Of a stretch of DNA of 64,000 nucleotides, positions 45,210 through 54,422 are shown in pieces. The translations under genes were made by a program, and so were the position numbers. Positions within the stretch are counted from its first letter, which is position 1. Each line of letters opens with the position of its first letter. The notes below the pieces were generated by a model that had not been told where the DNA came from, ran no database searches, and saw nothing but the letters and a program-made list of their open reading frames with translations. Source of the DNA: CALECP01 sp964389925 (GTDB taxonomy: Bacteria > Chloroflexota > Anaerolineae > Promineifilales > Promineifilaceae). Location of the stretch: positions 1-64,000 of the forward strand of contig CAYMGE010000001.1 in the NCBI GenBank assembly GCA_964389925.1. Direction: 5' to 3'.

Positions 45210-46094
45210 ATGAATATCAACTCCATCGATCAGTTACAACAAATTTTGCAGGATGAAACATATATTGCAGATCGCGGCCTAGCGACTTCGATTTTTTTGG
45301 CGTTAAAGCTACAGCGCCCACTCTTTTTAGAAGGTGAAGCCGGTGTTGGCAAAACAGAAGTGGCAAAAGTGGTCGCTCGTTTGCTTAATCAAGACCTCAT
45401 TCGGTTGCAATGTTATGAAGGGCTAGATGTTAGTCAAGCCATTTATGAGTGGAACTACACACGCCAGATGCTCCACATTAGATTGTCCGAATCACAGGGT
45501 GAGCGCACCAGTGAGACAGAGCTTTTTGGCGAAAGCTTCTTGATGCCGCGTCCATTGCTACAAGCCATTCAGACATCCAATGAAACGCCTGCTGTGTTAC
45601 TAATTGATGAGGTGGATCGCAGTGACGAAGAGTTTGAGGCGTTTTTGTTGGAGTTGCTGTCTGACTTTCAGGTGACCATTCCAGAGATCGGGACAATCTC
45701 GGCCGTCACGCCCCCCGTCGTCATTCTCACGAGCAATCGCACCCGTGAAGTTCACGATGCGCTCAAACGGCGTTGCCTCTACTACTGGATTGACTACCCC
45801 AGCTTTGAAAAAGAGTTGGCGATTGTGCGGGCAAAAGTGCCGCAGGCGGCCGAAAAGTTGGCGCGACAGGTGACAGCCTTTATTCAAACGTTGCGCGAGC
45901 AAGATTTGTACAAAATACCCGGCGTGGCAGAGACGCTCGACTGGACAACCGCGCTCGTCGCGCTCGACCAAACAGCCTTATCCGAGGAGATTATCAACGA
46001 GACAATTGGTGTCGTGCTGAAATATCAAGACGATATTGCGGAGGTAAAAGGGCAGCAGGTGCGTCAGCTATTGAATCAGGCACGGGTACGTTAA
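45210..46094 (+). CDS. CoxD/MoxR-type AAA+ ATPase
   Basis: 294 residues. Walker A GEAGVGKTE, Walker B LLIDEVDRSDEEFE, sensor-1 ILTSNRTREV and sensor-2 region RRCLYYWIDYP place it with the MoxR/CoxD family. CoxD is a chaperone that inserts the copper/sulfur of the molybdenum centre in CO dehydrogenase and relatives. ATG 45210 follows AAGAAC weakly; an in-frame upstream ATG at 45174 lies inside the structured RNA and is less likely. The vWA partner is the next gene. Confidence 0.88.
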   Translation: MNINSIDQLQQILQDETYIADRGLATSIFLALKLQRPLFLEGEAGVGKTEVAKVVARLLNQDLIRLQCYEGLDVSQAIYEWNYTRQMLHIRLSESQGERTSETELFGESFLMPRPLLQAIQTSNETPAVLLIDEVDRSDEEFEAFLLELLSDFQVTIPEIGTISAVTPPVVILTSNRTREVHDALKRRCLYYWIDYPSFEKELAIVRAKVPQAAEKLARQVTAFIQTLREQDLYKIPGVAETLDWTTALVALDQTALSEEIINETIGVVLKYQDDIAEVKGQQVRQLLNQARVR

Positions 46095-46154
46095 CGACTG
46101 GCTATCCTCCACCTAGAATGCAATCATGATCGCAAAATTTGCATCCGTAATCGA

Positions 46155-47384
46155 ATGGAACAAGAAAACTTAGCGCGAGGCAATTTGCTTAACAACTTAT
46201 TGTTATTCAGCAGAACCCTCCACACGCTCGGCCTCAACGTGAATCCCGGTAACATAATCGAGGTAGTCCGCGCATTGGATGTGGTAGAAATCGGCCGAAA
46301 ACCCGACTTCTACTACACACTTCGCACGATTCTTGTTCAAAAAAAAGAACACCTCCCACTGTTTGATGAGGCTTTCGACTACTTTTGGCGCAAACCATTT
46401 GAAGACGGCATTGAGCTTAATCTGAGTGATCTGTTCATCGACAATCGCAAGCCAAAACCTCTCTCCACAACCCCCGATATAAACGAGTCTGACCCAACAA
46501 GCGACGGAGATGAGCGCCAAGAAGAGGACGAAGAGCGACAAATCATCGTTGAGATTACGCAGACGTTTAGTGATCGGGAGATGCTGCGGCAGAAAGATTT
46601 TGAGCAGATGTCGGCCGATGAGCTTCAACAAGTCAAGCGTTTAATGGCACAACTGGTCTGGCAGTTGGGCCAGCGCAAAACGCGCCGTTATCAAACGGGC
46701 AAAGGCAAGCAACTCAACTTTCGGCGCAGCCTGCGTCGCAACATGCGCTTCGGCGGCGAGATGCTCACCTGGTCTCATCAAACTGTCAAAATCAAACCCC
46801 GCCCACTTGTCATCATTGCCGACATCAGCGGCTCGATGGAACGGTATGCGCGTCTGCTGATCCATTTTCTCTATAGTTTGGCAGAGGGATTAGACCAGCG
46901 CGTTGAACTCTTTGTCTTCAGCACCCAGCTGACGCGCATCACGCGCCAAATGCGTAATCGTGATGCCGACCGTGCGATTGCAGAAGCCGCAAGCGCGATC
47001 CCTGACTGGGGGGGAGGAACCCGTATCGGAGATGCGCTGCGAGCGTTCAATTTGCGATGGGGGCGGCGCGTCTTGCGTGGGGGAGCGGTGACGCTCGTGA
47101 TTAGTGATGGCTGGGATCGCGGTGATCCCGTATTATTAGGGAAAGCAATGGAGAGGTTAAACAAAACATCTCACCGTCTTGTCTGGCTCAACCCACTGCT
47201 TGGCATGGATAGTTATGAACCGTTAACACGCGGCATTGTCGCAGCATTACCCTATATCGATGACTTTTTACCCGTTCACAATCTCGCTAGCCTAGAAGAT
47301 TTGGCACAACATCTCACGCTACTCGACACTAATCAGTGGAAAAAACAGAAGCTACGCGGTTCGGCATTTGTCGGCCGAGCTTAA
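46155..47384 (+). CDS. CoxE-like vWA-domain protein
   Basis: 409 residues. The N-terminal half is helical, then a vWA domain (about 215-400) follows with MIDAS DISGSM, GGGTRIGDAL and ISDGWDRGD, the pattern of the CoxE family (PF05762). CoxE works with the CoxD ATPase in maturing molybdenum hydroxylases. The enzyme it serves is not in the window. Confidence 0.9.
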   Translation: MEQENLARGNLLNNLLLFSRTLHTLGLNVNPGNIIEVVRALDVVEIGRKPDFYYTLRTILVQKKEHLPLFDEAFDYFWRKPFEDGIELNLSDLFIDNRKPKPLSTTPDINESDPTSDGDERQEEDEERQIIVEITQTFSDREMLRQKDFEQMSADELQQVKRLMAQLVWQLGQRKTRRYQTGKGKQLNFRRSLRRNMRFGGEMLTWSHQTVKIKPRPLVIIADISGSMERYARLLIHFLYSLAEGLDQRVELFVFSTQLTRITRQMRNRDADRAIAEAASAIPDWGGGTRIGDALRAFNLRWGRRVLRGGAVTLVISDGWDRGDPVLLGKAMERLNKTSHRLVWLNPLLGMDSYEPLTRGIVAALPYIDDFLPVHNLASLEDLAQHLTLLDTNQWKKQKLRGSAFVGRA

Positions 47385-47532
47385 AAACAGCTATTCATCG
47401 CCTAAATTTCAACTTTCTGTTACTTTACAGAGGTAGAAAGTACCATTTAGCGAAATTGCAAATGCACATCACGAACACTAACGTAACACTTCACAGGGAA
47501 ATATATTGCCTTTGGGTGAGGAGACACACGCA

Positions 47533-48093
47533 ATGATCAGTGATGAAAAACTGATACAACGTGTCGCTCGCAGAGAGCAAGAGGCGTTTGACCAGCTCTA
47601 TGACCGTCATTCGGACATGGTGCTAGGCCTGATCTATAAAATCACGGGTGAACGCCGCTTGTCAGAAGACCTATTACAGGAGACGTTTTGGCGGATTTGG
47701 GAAAAAGCCAACACGTTCGATGCAGACAAGGGGAAGTTTACAACTTGGATGTACAGCATCGCACGCCGTCAAGCAATTGATTCACATCGTCGCAGACAGG
47801 CACGGCCGCAGCTATCTTATGGCCAAGATGCTCAACAACAAATAGAACGACTACCCTCATCTGTCAATGTACCTGAAAAAGTACAAAAAATAGGAGAGGC
47901 CACCGAAATTCGTGCTGCATTGGAAGAATTACCGGCCGAGCAGCGTGAAGTAATAGAAATGGCATATTTTGAAGGCAAGACCCGTCGTGAAATCGCGGCT
48001 GAGACAGATACACCGCTTGGAACTGTGCATACAAGAGCAAGATTGGCATTGTTGCGACTACGGAAGCTGTTTCACGAAAAAGAGGGTGTGTGA
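47533..48093 (+). CDS. ECF sigma factor (SigK-like)
   Basis: 186 residues. Region 2 (EQEAFDQLYDRHSDMVLGL, then LLQETFWRIWEKA, TWMYSIARRQAIDSHRRR) and region 4 (LPAEQREVIEMAYFEGKTRREIAAETDTPLGTVHTRAR, in two parts) are complete. GAGGAG lies 10 nt before the ATG. It overlaps the next gene at TGATG, a translational coupling typical of sigma/anti-sigma pairs. Controls an unknown stress regulon. Confidence 0.93.
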   Translation: MISDEKLIQRVARREQEAFDQLYDRHSDMVLGLIYKITGERRLSEDLLQETFWRIWEKANTFDADKGKFTTWMYSIARRQAIDSHRRRQARPQLSYGQDAQQQIERLPSSVNVPEKVQKIGEATEIRAALEELPAEQREVIEMAYFEGKTRREIAAETDTPLGTVHTRARLALLRLRKLFHEKEGV

Positions 48094-48980
48094 TGGATGA
48101 TATACACGAACTCCTCCCCTTTTATGCGCTCGATGTGTTAACACAGGCGGAACGTGTTGCCGTTGAGACGTACTTGGAAAACAATCCGTCGGCGCAGCTT
48201 GAATTGGCTGAACTATACGCCGCAACGGCGCAACTGGTTCAAACGATTGAGCCGCTCACACCCAGCCCACAAACAAAAACAAATTTGATGGCACGTGTTG
48301 CAAAATCAATGGAGCCACCTCCTGTTATCGCCCTACCCGTGCCTCAAGTTCGCTGGTGGCAAAAATCGCTATTTCAGCGAGTTATGCCCGCTGTTAGCTT
48401 TGCGTTTGCGCTTGCTGCATTCATTTGGGCATTTACGCTGCTGGGTTCGCTGAATGAGACACAAGCACAGTTCGTCTCGTTAGAGGCAACGACCGTGATG
48501 CTTGAGACCGAAGTAGAAACGCTCCACGGAGCGCAAGCGACGCTGGTTGCGCTAGAAGCGACAGCAACCGCGCTTGAAATTGAGGTGAATGATCTGCGCT
48601 TGCAAAATCAGACATTATCGCAAGAACTTGAACGAGAGGTTGAGCTGATGCAAGTGTTGACTTCGCTAAATAGCGAGCAGGTGGCGTTCGGCTCGGCCGA
48701 TTCAACCCATGGGCTGTTGACGCTTAATCGTTCGGCCGAGACCGCCTTCTTAACCGTCGCAGGACTTGACTCGCTCACAGAAGCCGAAACGTATCAATTC
48801 TGGTTAATCGGCGACTTTGGTGCAAGCAATGCTGGAACATTTGTCGTCAATGAATCGGGGAAAGGCAAACTGCTGATTCAATCAGACCTTTTGCAATCAT
48901 TTGCAACATTAGGCATTTCTGTTGAACCAGCAGGAGGGAGTGAGGCACCAACCCAAGTCATTTTTGTTGAAGATTTATAG
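48093..48980 (+). CDS. RskA-like anti-sigma factor
   Basis: 295 residues. The N-terminal sigma-binding domain (LLPFYALDVLTQAERVAVE, then YLENNPSAQLEL) lacks the zinc HxxxCxxC set, as in RskA. One membrane helix (about 98-118) leads to an exported coiled coil (about 125-190) and a RskA C-terminal domain (AETYQFWLIGDF, PTQVIFVEDL). It holds the ECF factor until regulated proteolysis. Confidence 0.9.
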   Translation: MDDIHELLPFYALDVLTQAERVAVETYLENNPSAQLELAELYAATAQLVQTIEPLTPSPQTKTNLMARVAKSMEPPPVIALPVPQVRWWQKSLFQRVMPAVSFAFALAAFIWAFTLLGSLNETQAQFVSLEATTVMLETEVETLHGAQATLVALEATATALEIEVNDLRLQNQTLSQELEREVELMQVLTSLNSEQVAFGSADSTHGLLTLNRSAETAFLTVAGLDSLTEAETYQFWLIGDFGASNAGTFVVNESGKGKLLIQSDLLQSFATLGISVEPAGGSEAPTQVIFVEDL

Positions 48981-48986
48981 CTGCTA

Positions 48987-50216
48987 TCAGGTGCGATAAT
49001 CAGCGTTAATCGTGACATAATCGTGCGTCAAATCACATGTCCAAACGGTTGCGCTGCCCTCACCAGACCCAATCGAGAGACGTACCCAAATGTCGCTAGC
49101 AGCAAAGATTTTGTCTGCATCGCTTTCTGCATAGTCAGTTGGGGTTGCCTGAGAAAGCACATGCAGCCATTCTTCACCGTCTGCACTAAACCAAAGATCG
49201 GTCAAATTTTGGTCAAATCCGACTCCAGCCCGTCCCGCCGCCGCCAAAATGCGCCCCCAATTTGCGTCGCTGCCAGCGAATGCGGTCTTGACCAGTGGTG
49301 ATGTCGCAATTGTGTTGGCAATTTTATGCGCGTCATCATCTGAAACAGTCCCCTCGACCTGAATTTCGACAAACTTCGTTGCTCCTTCTCCATCGCGTAC
49401 CATCATCTGTGCCAGTTCAGTGCAGACATAGTTCAGCCCCGCCACAAAACGCGCTGTGTCATTTTCGCTTTGCAACTTGTGGCTTGCACCGTTCGCTAGC
49501 AAAAGGAGCGTATCGTTTGTGCTGGAATCACCGTCAACCGAGATGCGATTGAAGCTCACGTTGGCGGCGTTCGTGAGGTAGGTTTGCAATGTCAATGCGT
49601 CAATGTCAGCATCAGTTGTGATGACACCAAGCATGGTCGCCATGTTGGGATGGAGCATCCCTGATCCTTTTGCCATGCCGCCGATGGTGATGTCGCCTTG
49701 CTCGGCCGAAACACGCACAGCAATCGACTTATAGTGCGTGTCCGTGGTCATGATCGCCTTCGCAGCGTCAATGCCATACGCTTCGCTCAAGTTCGATGCG
49801 GAACGCTCGATCCCCTGACCAATTTTATCGAGCGGCATTTGTTGACCAATGACACCCGTTGAGAGAACAAAAAGCTGTTCAGGGTCACACTTTAGTAAGG
49901 CTGATGCCTGCTTTTGGGTGAGCCGTGCCGCTTCAATACCTTGTCTACCCGTACAGGCATTAGCAAACTTAGCGTTAGCAATCACACCGCGTATGCGGTT
50001 TGCGTTTTGCGCCAAAACTTCTTTGTCAACTAAGACAGGCGCGGCTTGTACCTGATTCTTCGTAAATAGTGCGGCGGCCGTGCAGTCTTGCTCAGAAACG
50101 ATGAGTGTGACATCTAGTGCGCCATCTTTTTTCATGCCTGTCGCAGCTGCGCCAGCAACAAACCTACTGGGTGATGTCACAGAACCATGGTCAATTTGTT
50201 CAAATAATGCGGTCAC
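48987..50216 (-). CDS. argJ: Bifunctional ornithine acetyltransferase/N-acetylglutamate synthase
   Basis: 409 residues, full-length ArgJ. Conserved GVIANAKFANACTG, VLSTGVIGQQMP, MAKGSGMLHPNMATMLG (autocleavage before the Thr of ATML) and SDANWGRILAAAGRAG are present. Recycles acetyl groups from N-acetylornithine to glutamate in arginine synthesis. I start at GTG 50216 because GAGG is 8 nt upstream; the next in-frame GTG at 50225 abuts that site. No other arg genes nearby. Confidence 0.96.
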   Translation of the reverse strand: MTALFEQIDHGSVTSPSRFVAGAAATGMKKDGALDVTLIVSEQDCTAAALFTKNQVQAAPVLVDKEVLAQNANRIRGVIANAKFANACTGRQGIEAARLTQKQASALLKCDPEQLFVLSTGVIGQQMPLDKIGQGIERSASNLSEAYGIDAAKAIMTTDTHYKSIAVRVSAEQGDITIGGMAKGSGMLHPNMATMLGVITTDADIDALTLQTYLTNAANVSFNRISVDGDSSTNDTLLLLANGASHKLQSENDTARFVAGLNYVCTELAQMMVRDGEGATKFVEIQVEGTVSDDDAHKIANTIATSPLVKTAFAGSDANWGRILAAAGRAGVGFDQNLTDLWFSADGEEWLHVLSQATPTDYAESDADKIFAASDIWVRLSIGSGEGSATVWTCDLTHDYVTINADYRT

Positions 50217-50392
50217 AATATACACCTCTTAGTCGAGTGATTGAAGATAGGCGAGGGGTTCGCCGAGCTTCGCATGAATAAATACTGATATTCTTTCTAT
50301 ACACGGCAAGTTTACTATGAGGCACTCCAAATATCATCTTTCAACGCCGAATTCAATCTTCGCTCATGTGAGGCTGTGGTCAATCTCTGAGC

Positions 50393-50422
50393 TTGAGCAG
50401 GCACGGTGTGGCGTTATATAAT
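50393..50422 (+). promoter_or_regulatory. Sigma-70-type promoter
   Basis: TTGAGC (50393-50398), spacer 18, perfect TATAAT (50417-50422), ahead of the sugar dehydrogenase gene. Confidence 0.5.
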
Positions 50423-50451
50423 CTGCTCCATGTCTTTTTTGCTTGCCAATT

Positions 50452-51570
50452 ATGAGACCAACTACTATGTTAAAAAATAATACGCTCCTATTGATTTTCT
50501 TGCTGAGTGCCAGCCTGTTTGCGGCACGCCTCTTGAGAGCAAACTCGGCCGATAGCCAACTATTCCTCCCCTTCCTTGCCACAGAACGTGCCTTTGAGGC
50601 CAATCCACTCCCTCATAGCTTCAATTTTGTGACGGACGTGGTCAACGCGGGTGACGCGCGTTTATTCGTTGCCGAACGCGCTGGTCTCATCAAAGTTGTC
50701 CAAGCAGATGGGACGCTTTCTACATTTCTCGACATTCAGAGTCAGGTTAAATCGGACGAGGGCGAAACGGGATTGTACGGGATCGCATTTCACCCTGACT
50801 ATGCAAACAATGGCTATTTTTATGTCTCCTATTTTGGAACAGAGCGTGGAGATGGGCTTTACGTAACGCGGTTTTCGGTTTCGGCCGATGAGAATGTCGC
50901 TGATCCTACTTCCGCCGCAATCCAACTGATGATTAGCATGGAAGCCTTCTTTCACAATGGAGGCGCGTTGCGTTTTAACAAAGATGGCTACCTTTATTTA
51001 GGGGTAGGGGACGACCATAACTCTGGACACGCACAAACTGAGTCGCTAAAGGGCAAATTGTTACGACTCGATGTGGACGGTGAGGGGGTCTCTTTTGAAA
51101 TTTGGGCGCGCGGCCTCCGCAATCCATGGCGCATAGGGGTTGACCCTGTAACGGGTGATATTTTTATCGGTGATGTCGGTGACAGAAAGTTTGAAGAGGT
51201 CAACTTTCTGCCGTTTGGCGTGCGTAATCTCAACTATGGCTGGCCTTGCTACGAAGGGTCGGAAGGACAGTCAGGCTGTGGCAACCCCGACCATTTTACG
51301 CCATCAATCTATGAATATGACCATACGATGGGCTGTTCCGTCACAGGGGGTGAAGTGGTCTACAAGGGAAGCGAGCGCGTCTATCTTTTCGCCGATCTCT
51401 GTCGTCGCACGATTCAATCACTGCGCTTTATGGATGGGGCATGGCAGGTTGCATTAGAAGGCACGTTGCCAGAGGAAGCGGGGATTTTGCTCACATTCGG
51501 CCGAAATCACACCGGAACTATCTTTGCTGGTGCAGAGCAAACCGTTTTTGAACTATACCTTCCACGCTAA
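50452..51570 (+). CDS. PQQ-dependent glucose/sorbosone dehydrogenase-like secreted protein
   Basis: About 372 residues. The signal peptide is followed by a six-bladed beta-propeller of the GSDH family: LYGIAFHPDYANNGYFYVSY, HNGGALRFNKDGYLYLGVGDD, WARGLRNPWRIGVDP, GWPCYEG and CSVTGGEVVY. The family oxidises sugars with PQQ outside the membrane. Some members lack PQQ, so cofactor use is inferred. The start may be ATG 50452 or 50467. Confidence 0.87.
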   Translation: MRPTTMLKNNTLLLIFLLSASLFAARLLRANSADSQLFLPFLATERAFEANPLPHSFNFVTDVVNAGDARLFVAERAGLIKVVQADGTLSTFLDIQSQVKSDEGETGLYGIAFHPDYANNGYFYVSYFGTERGDGLYVTRFSVSADENVADPTSAAIQLMISMEAFFHNGGALRFNKDGYLYLGVGDDHNSGHAQTESLKGKLLRLDVDGEGVSFEIWARGLRNPWRIGVDPVTGDIFIGDVGDRKFEEVNFLPFGVRNLNYGWPCYEGSEGQSGCGNPDHFTPSIYEYDHTMGCSVTGGEVVYKGSERVYLFADLCRRTIQSLRFMDGAWQVALEGTLPEEAGILLTFGRNHTGTIFAGAEQTVFELYLPR

Positions 51571-51599
51571 GCAATGCACGCTCCTGAGCGACTTAGAGC

Positions 51600-51626
51600 G
51601 TGTTGCGTATCTAGTCTACGCAATAC
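51600..51626. terminator. Hairpin between convergent genes
   Basis: GTGTTGCGTA and TACGCAATAC (9 of 10 pairs) with a 7-base loop, between two converging genes. T-runs are weak, so function as a two-way terminator is only likely. Confidence 0.4.
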
Positions 51627-51658
51627 GTTTAACCCTTGTGATGAAAACTTCATGATGG

Positions 51659-53626
51659 TTACGGGTTTACGAATAAGTGTGTGTGTTCATAGATCACATA
51701 TTGGTCAAACTCGGCCACAACCACTCCCAAAAACGGCTCCAACACTTCCCCACGCTCTAAACTTGGCAGCCCACGCACCAGCATAAAATGGGCTGCTTCG
51801 CTTGTCTCTAGCCCATGCCGCTCGTAGACAACTGTGGTCGTCTCGGCCGTTGACGTGACGACGAGCATTGGCTCCATTAGCTCGACAAGCATTCCCTCAA
51901 ATGGCTCCATGTAAGCTTGGCGTTCGTTTGAGTCTCCCACGGGATCGAGCGGCAATGGCTCTGGCAGCGGATTATCACGCGATTGCAGCGCAATTCCATC
52001 ACGTGCGGCGGCGACAATTGTTTCTGCGTTGCGTTCTCGCACCATGCCGCGCACCTGCACGACATCCCCACTCACGACCGTTGGCTCACCGAGTGTCTCG
52101 ACAAAAATGCCCACACCACGCACTAAAATGTTAGACTGTTGCTGCATAAAAAAGCCGCCACGTTCTGCCGTCACCGCCGTGACGACCCCTTCTATCAGCA
52201 CATCTCGGCCGCGCAGTGGGGACTGCTCGCCTTCTTGGATGGCGAAGATAGGAACCGGTTGACCAACATAGATCGTTTCGGTCAGCTTGGCTGGATCGGC
52301 CGAACTCTCAGCACGTGCCAACAGCTCTGTCGATGCAGCTCCTCTTCCAAAGTATTCGATCTTATAGGTCAATGTGTGGGAGCTGTTTGACAATAATTCA
52401 GGAACCCCCCAGTAGATAATGCCATCTGTGCCAACTCGACCATTGCCGCTCGTGGTGATAACGGTTCCTGCGAACAAATCGTCAAACAGGCGTGGTACGG
52501 TTACGCTGACGACGATATTTTTATGTGTTTCGTCGCTATCATTGTGAAGCGTGAGCGTGTGGGTAATTGGTTTGGTGATCGGAACATACGTCGGAACATC
52601 AGACGTGAGGCGCAGAGCTTGTGGAAAAATTAGGGTGAGATCGGTCTGTTGGCGTGGCGCAATCACACGCTCGCCGTTCCAATCGTCGTAGATGCCAATA
52701 ATTGTGACTTGCTGATCGAGGATGAGCGACTCGGCCGAAATGCCCAGCCGCTCATCAATCCACACTGGCTGCATTGCTCCATCATCACGCTCTAAAACAA
52801 TGCGTGTGCCGTCGTCTGTCACTACAACTTCCCGCACTGTCCCAGCCACCGAGACTAACTGTCCCAGCATTTTTTCTTCAGTCGCAGCAATGGCGAGCAA
52901 AGAACAGGTTGGACAGGGAGCCGCACGAAGCGTCTCCGCATCGAGCAAGATAGCAGCGGTGTCGCCAGATAAAGAGACGTTTCCTGCAACGGTCACCATT
53001 TGACCTAGTGCAAAAGTGAGGTTGGGCGCGTCTTCGGGAACCTGCACACGGATGCCGCCCGTTTCGTCCGCGACATAAAAAGTTCGACCCGCATAAAATG
53101 TCACTGCGCCAACCACGCTGACCGCTTCGCCCACTTTTTCACGGGCGATCTCGATGGGCAAATTTCCCCCAGCAACAGCGAAGGATGATGGCACTGTGCT
53201 TGCTATCGGCGCATCCTCAAAAAGCAGTTGCGTTGCGGGCAATGTCAAATCGTGGGAGTCAAACGGGGCCTCAAAAGTGAGGAATTCGGTCAGGCTTGCA
53301 CCCGCGAGAATTTTGTCGATTGACCACATTAGGGTATCGTCATTTTCCGTCGCATCGATTGGTGTGACGATGTTGACCACGCCAGTCGGAATTGGGAAGA
53401 CGACGGAGAGATTTTCGACGGTCTCGGCCGATAAATTGCTCACTCGCACCAAGACGTTAAACCGCTGTCCGCGTTCAACTTGACTGGGCATTTCGACAGC
53501 AATTGTCATTTCGGGCGGTGTCATCGTCACCGTTGGGGTCGGCATCTCATCAAGCGTGCGCCGACAGCCAATTGAGAGCAGTAAAAGCAAATATATCGCT
53601 ATTTTGCAAAAATGAGTTGTGTGCAT
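51659..53626 (-). CDS. Large lipoprotein with DUF11 and OB-fold repeats
   Basis: 655 residues. Lipobox LLLSIGC, then a DUF11-type beta-sandwich (about 35-140) and OB-fold-like modules (for example VSVVGAVTFYAGRTFYVADETGG, split after FYAG; LVSVAGTVREVV; VLIEGVVTAV...GGFFMQQ). A second DUF11 domain lies in the middle. The OB modules resemble those preceding the nuclease in secreted ExeM-type proteins, but no nuclease domain is present. Possibly a surface nucleic-acid- or glycan-binding protein. ATG 53626 lies just after the TetR stop. Confidence 0.78.
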   Translation of the reverse strand: MHTTHFCKIAIYLLLLLSIGCRRTLDEMPTPTVTMTPPEMTIAVEMPSQVERGQRFNVLVRVSNLSAETVENLSVVFPIPTGVVNIVTPIDATENDDTLMWSIDKILAGASLTEFLTFEAPFDSHDLTLPATQLLFEDAPIASTVPSSFAVAGGNLPIEIAREKVGEAVSVVGAVTFYAGRTFYVADETGGIRVQVPEDAPNLTFALGQMVTVAGNVSLSGDTAAILLDAETLRAAPCPTCSLLAIAATEEKMLGQLVSVAGTVREVVVTDDGTRIVLERDDGAMQPVWIDERLGISAESLILDQQVTIIGIYDDWNGERVIAPRQQTDLTLIFPQALRLTSDVPTYVPITKPITHTLTLHNDSDETHKNIVVSVTVPRLFDDLFAGTVITTSGNGRVGTDGIIYWGVPELLSNSSHTLTYKIEYFGRGAASTELLARAESSADPAKLTETIYVGQPVPIFAIQEGEQSPLRGRDVLIEGVVTAVTAERGGFFMQQQSNILVRGVGIFVETLGEPTVVSGDVVQVRGMVRERNAETIVAAARDGIALQSRDNPLPEPLPLDPVGDSNERQAYMEPFEGMLVELMEPMLVVTSTAETTTVVYERHGLETSEAAHFMLVRGLPSLERGEVLEPFLGVVVAEFDQYVIYEHTHLFVNP

Positions 53627-53636
53627 TCCACACAGT

Positions 53637-54290
53637 TTAACGAGGTTGCGCGATACCGTGCAAGACAAACTGGCATAAATTCCTGCTCATATCATCCAAC
53701 CTCAACCCGACAACTTGTCGCTGATGACGGAACAGGACGGGGTTGAGTGGCGCGAGGATGAGATCGGCGAGATAGGCGGGGTCTGAATCGGCCGCCACGT
53801 TCCCTTCCCCTTGCGCTCGCCGCACCAGTAGCGTGACCGTTTGATGGAACCAGCCATGTACCGATGTTTGGTTGATAGCTCCGCGTGTTTGCAGCAGAAC
53901 GCCAAACTGCTGTGCTTCTAACATCAATTGCGTGTGGCGGTCAAAAAAGCGTACAACAGCGTCCAAAAAGTAGGTCAGATGAGCGATCCCGTCTTCTCCA
54001 TAGCGAGTCTGAAAACCCGTAAACACTTGATCTTGAAAATCGCGTAGCTCTCCGTCCATTAGCGCAATGCACAGTTCTCCTTTGTTTGCAAAGCAACGAT
54101 AGAGTGTTCCCTTTCCTACACCGGCCGTTTTTGCGATGTCTCCCATGCTCACGTCGGCAATGTCGTGTTTGGCGAAGAGACGCTCGGCCGATTTCAAAAT
54201 ACGCTTGCGATTCGCAACCGCATCGGCACGACGACGGCCAGTTGTTGATTGCGTGATGTCGAGCGTAGTTGTTTGTTTTTCCATAATCAT
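53637..54290 (-). CDS. TetR/AcrR-family repressor
   Basis: 217 residues. The helix-turn-helix (LKSAERLFAKHDIADVSMGD, then IAKTAGVGKGTLYRCFANKG) and a TetR-type helical ligand domain are complete. Divergent from the ring-cleaving dioxygenase gene. A perfect palindrome just downstream of that gene's promoter is its probable operator, so it likely represses the dioxygenase until an aromatic or quinone-like ligand binds. ATG 54290 or 54284. Confidence 0.9.
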   Translation of the reverse strand: MIMEKQTTTLDITQSTTGRRRADAVANRKRILKSAERLFAKHDIADVSMGDIAKTAGVGKGTLYRCFANKGELCIALMDGELRDFQDQVFTGFQTRYGEDGIAHLTYFLDAVVRFFDRHTQLMLEAQQFGVLLQTRGAINQTSVHGWFHQTVTLLVRRAQGEGNVAADSDPAYLADLILAPLNPVLFRHQRQVVGLRLDDMSRNLCQFVLHGIAQPR

Positions 54291-54317
54291 TCTGACCCGT
54301 TTCTTACCGCTATTATC

Positions 54318-54346
54318 TTGACACACCGATTTCAAACCAGTAACAT
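54318..54346 (+). promoter_or_regulatory. Promoter of the dioxygenase gene
   Basis: TTGACA (54318-54323), 17-bp spacer, TAACAT (54341-54346). Confidence 0.6.
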
Positions 54347-54351
54347 CTACA

Positions 54352-54373
54352 CAAACGGACTATCGTCCGTTTG
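54352..54373. promoter_or_regulatory. Probable TetR operator
   Basis: CAAACGGAC-TATC-GTCCGTTTG, a perfect 9+9 palindrome, starts 5 bp after the -10 box. This position blocks transcription and is typical of TetR-family operators. Confidence 0.75.
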
Positions 54374-54422
54374 CAAAATCAAAAGAAATACAAGCCACAT
54401 CATGCAACAGAGGTCACTAAAA

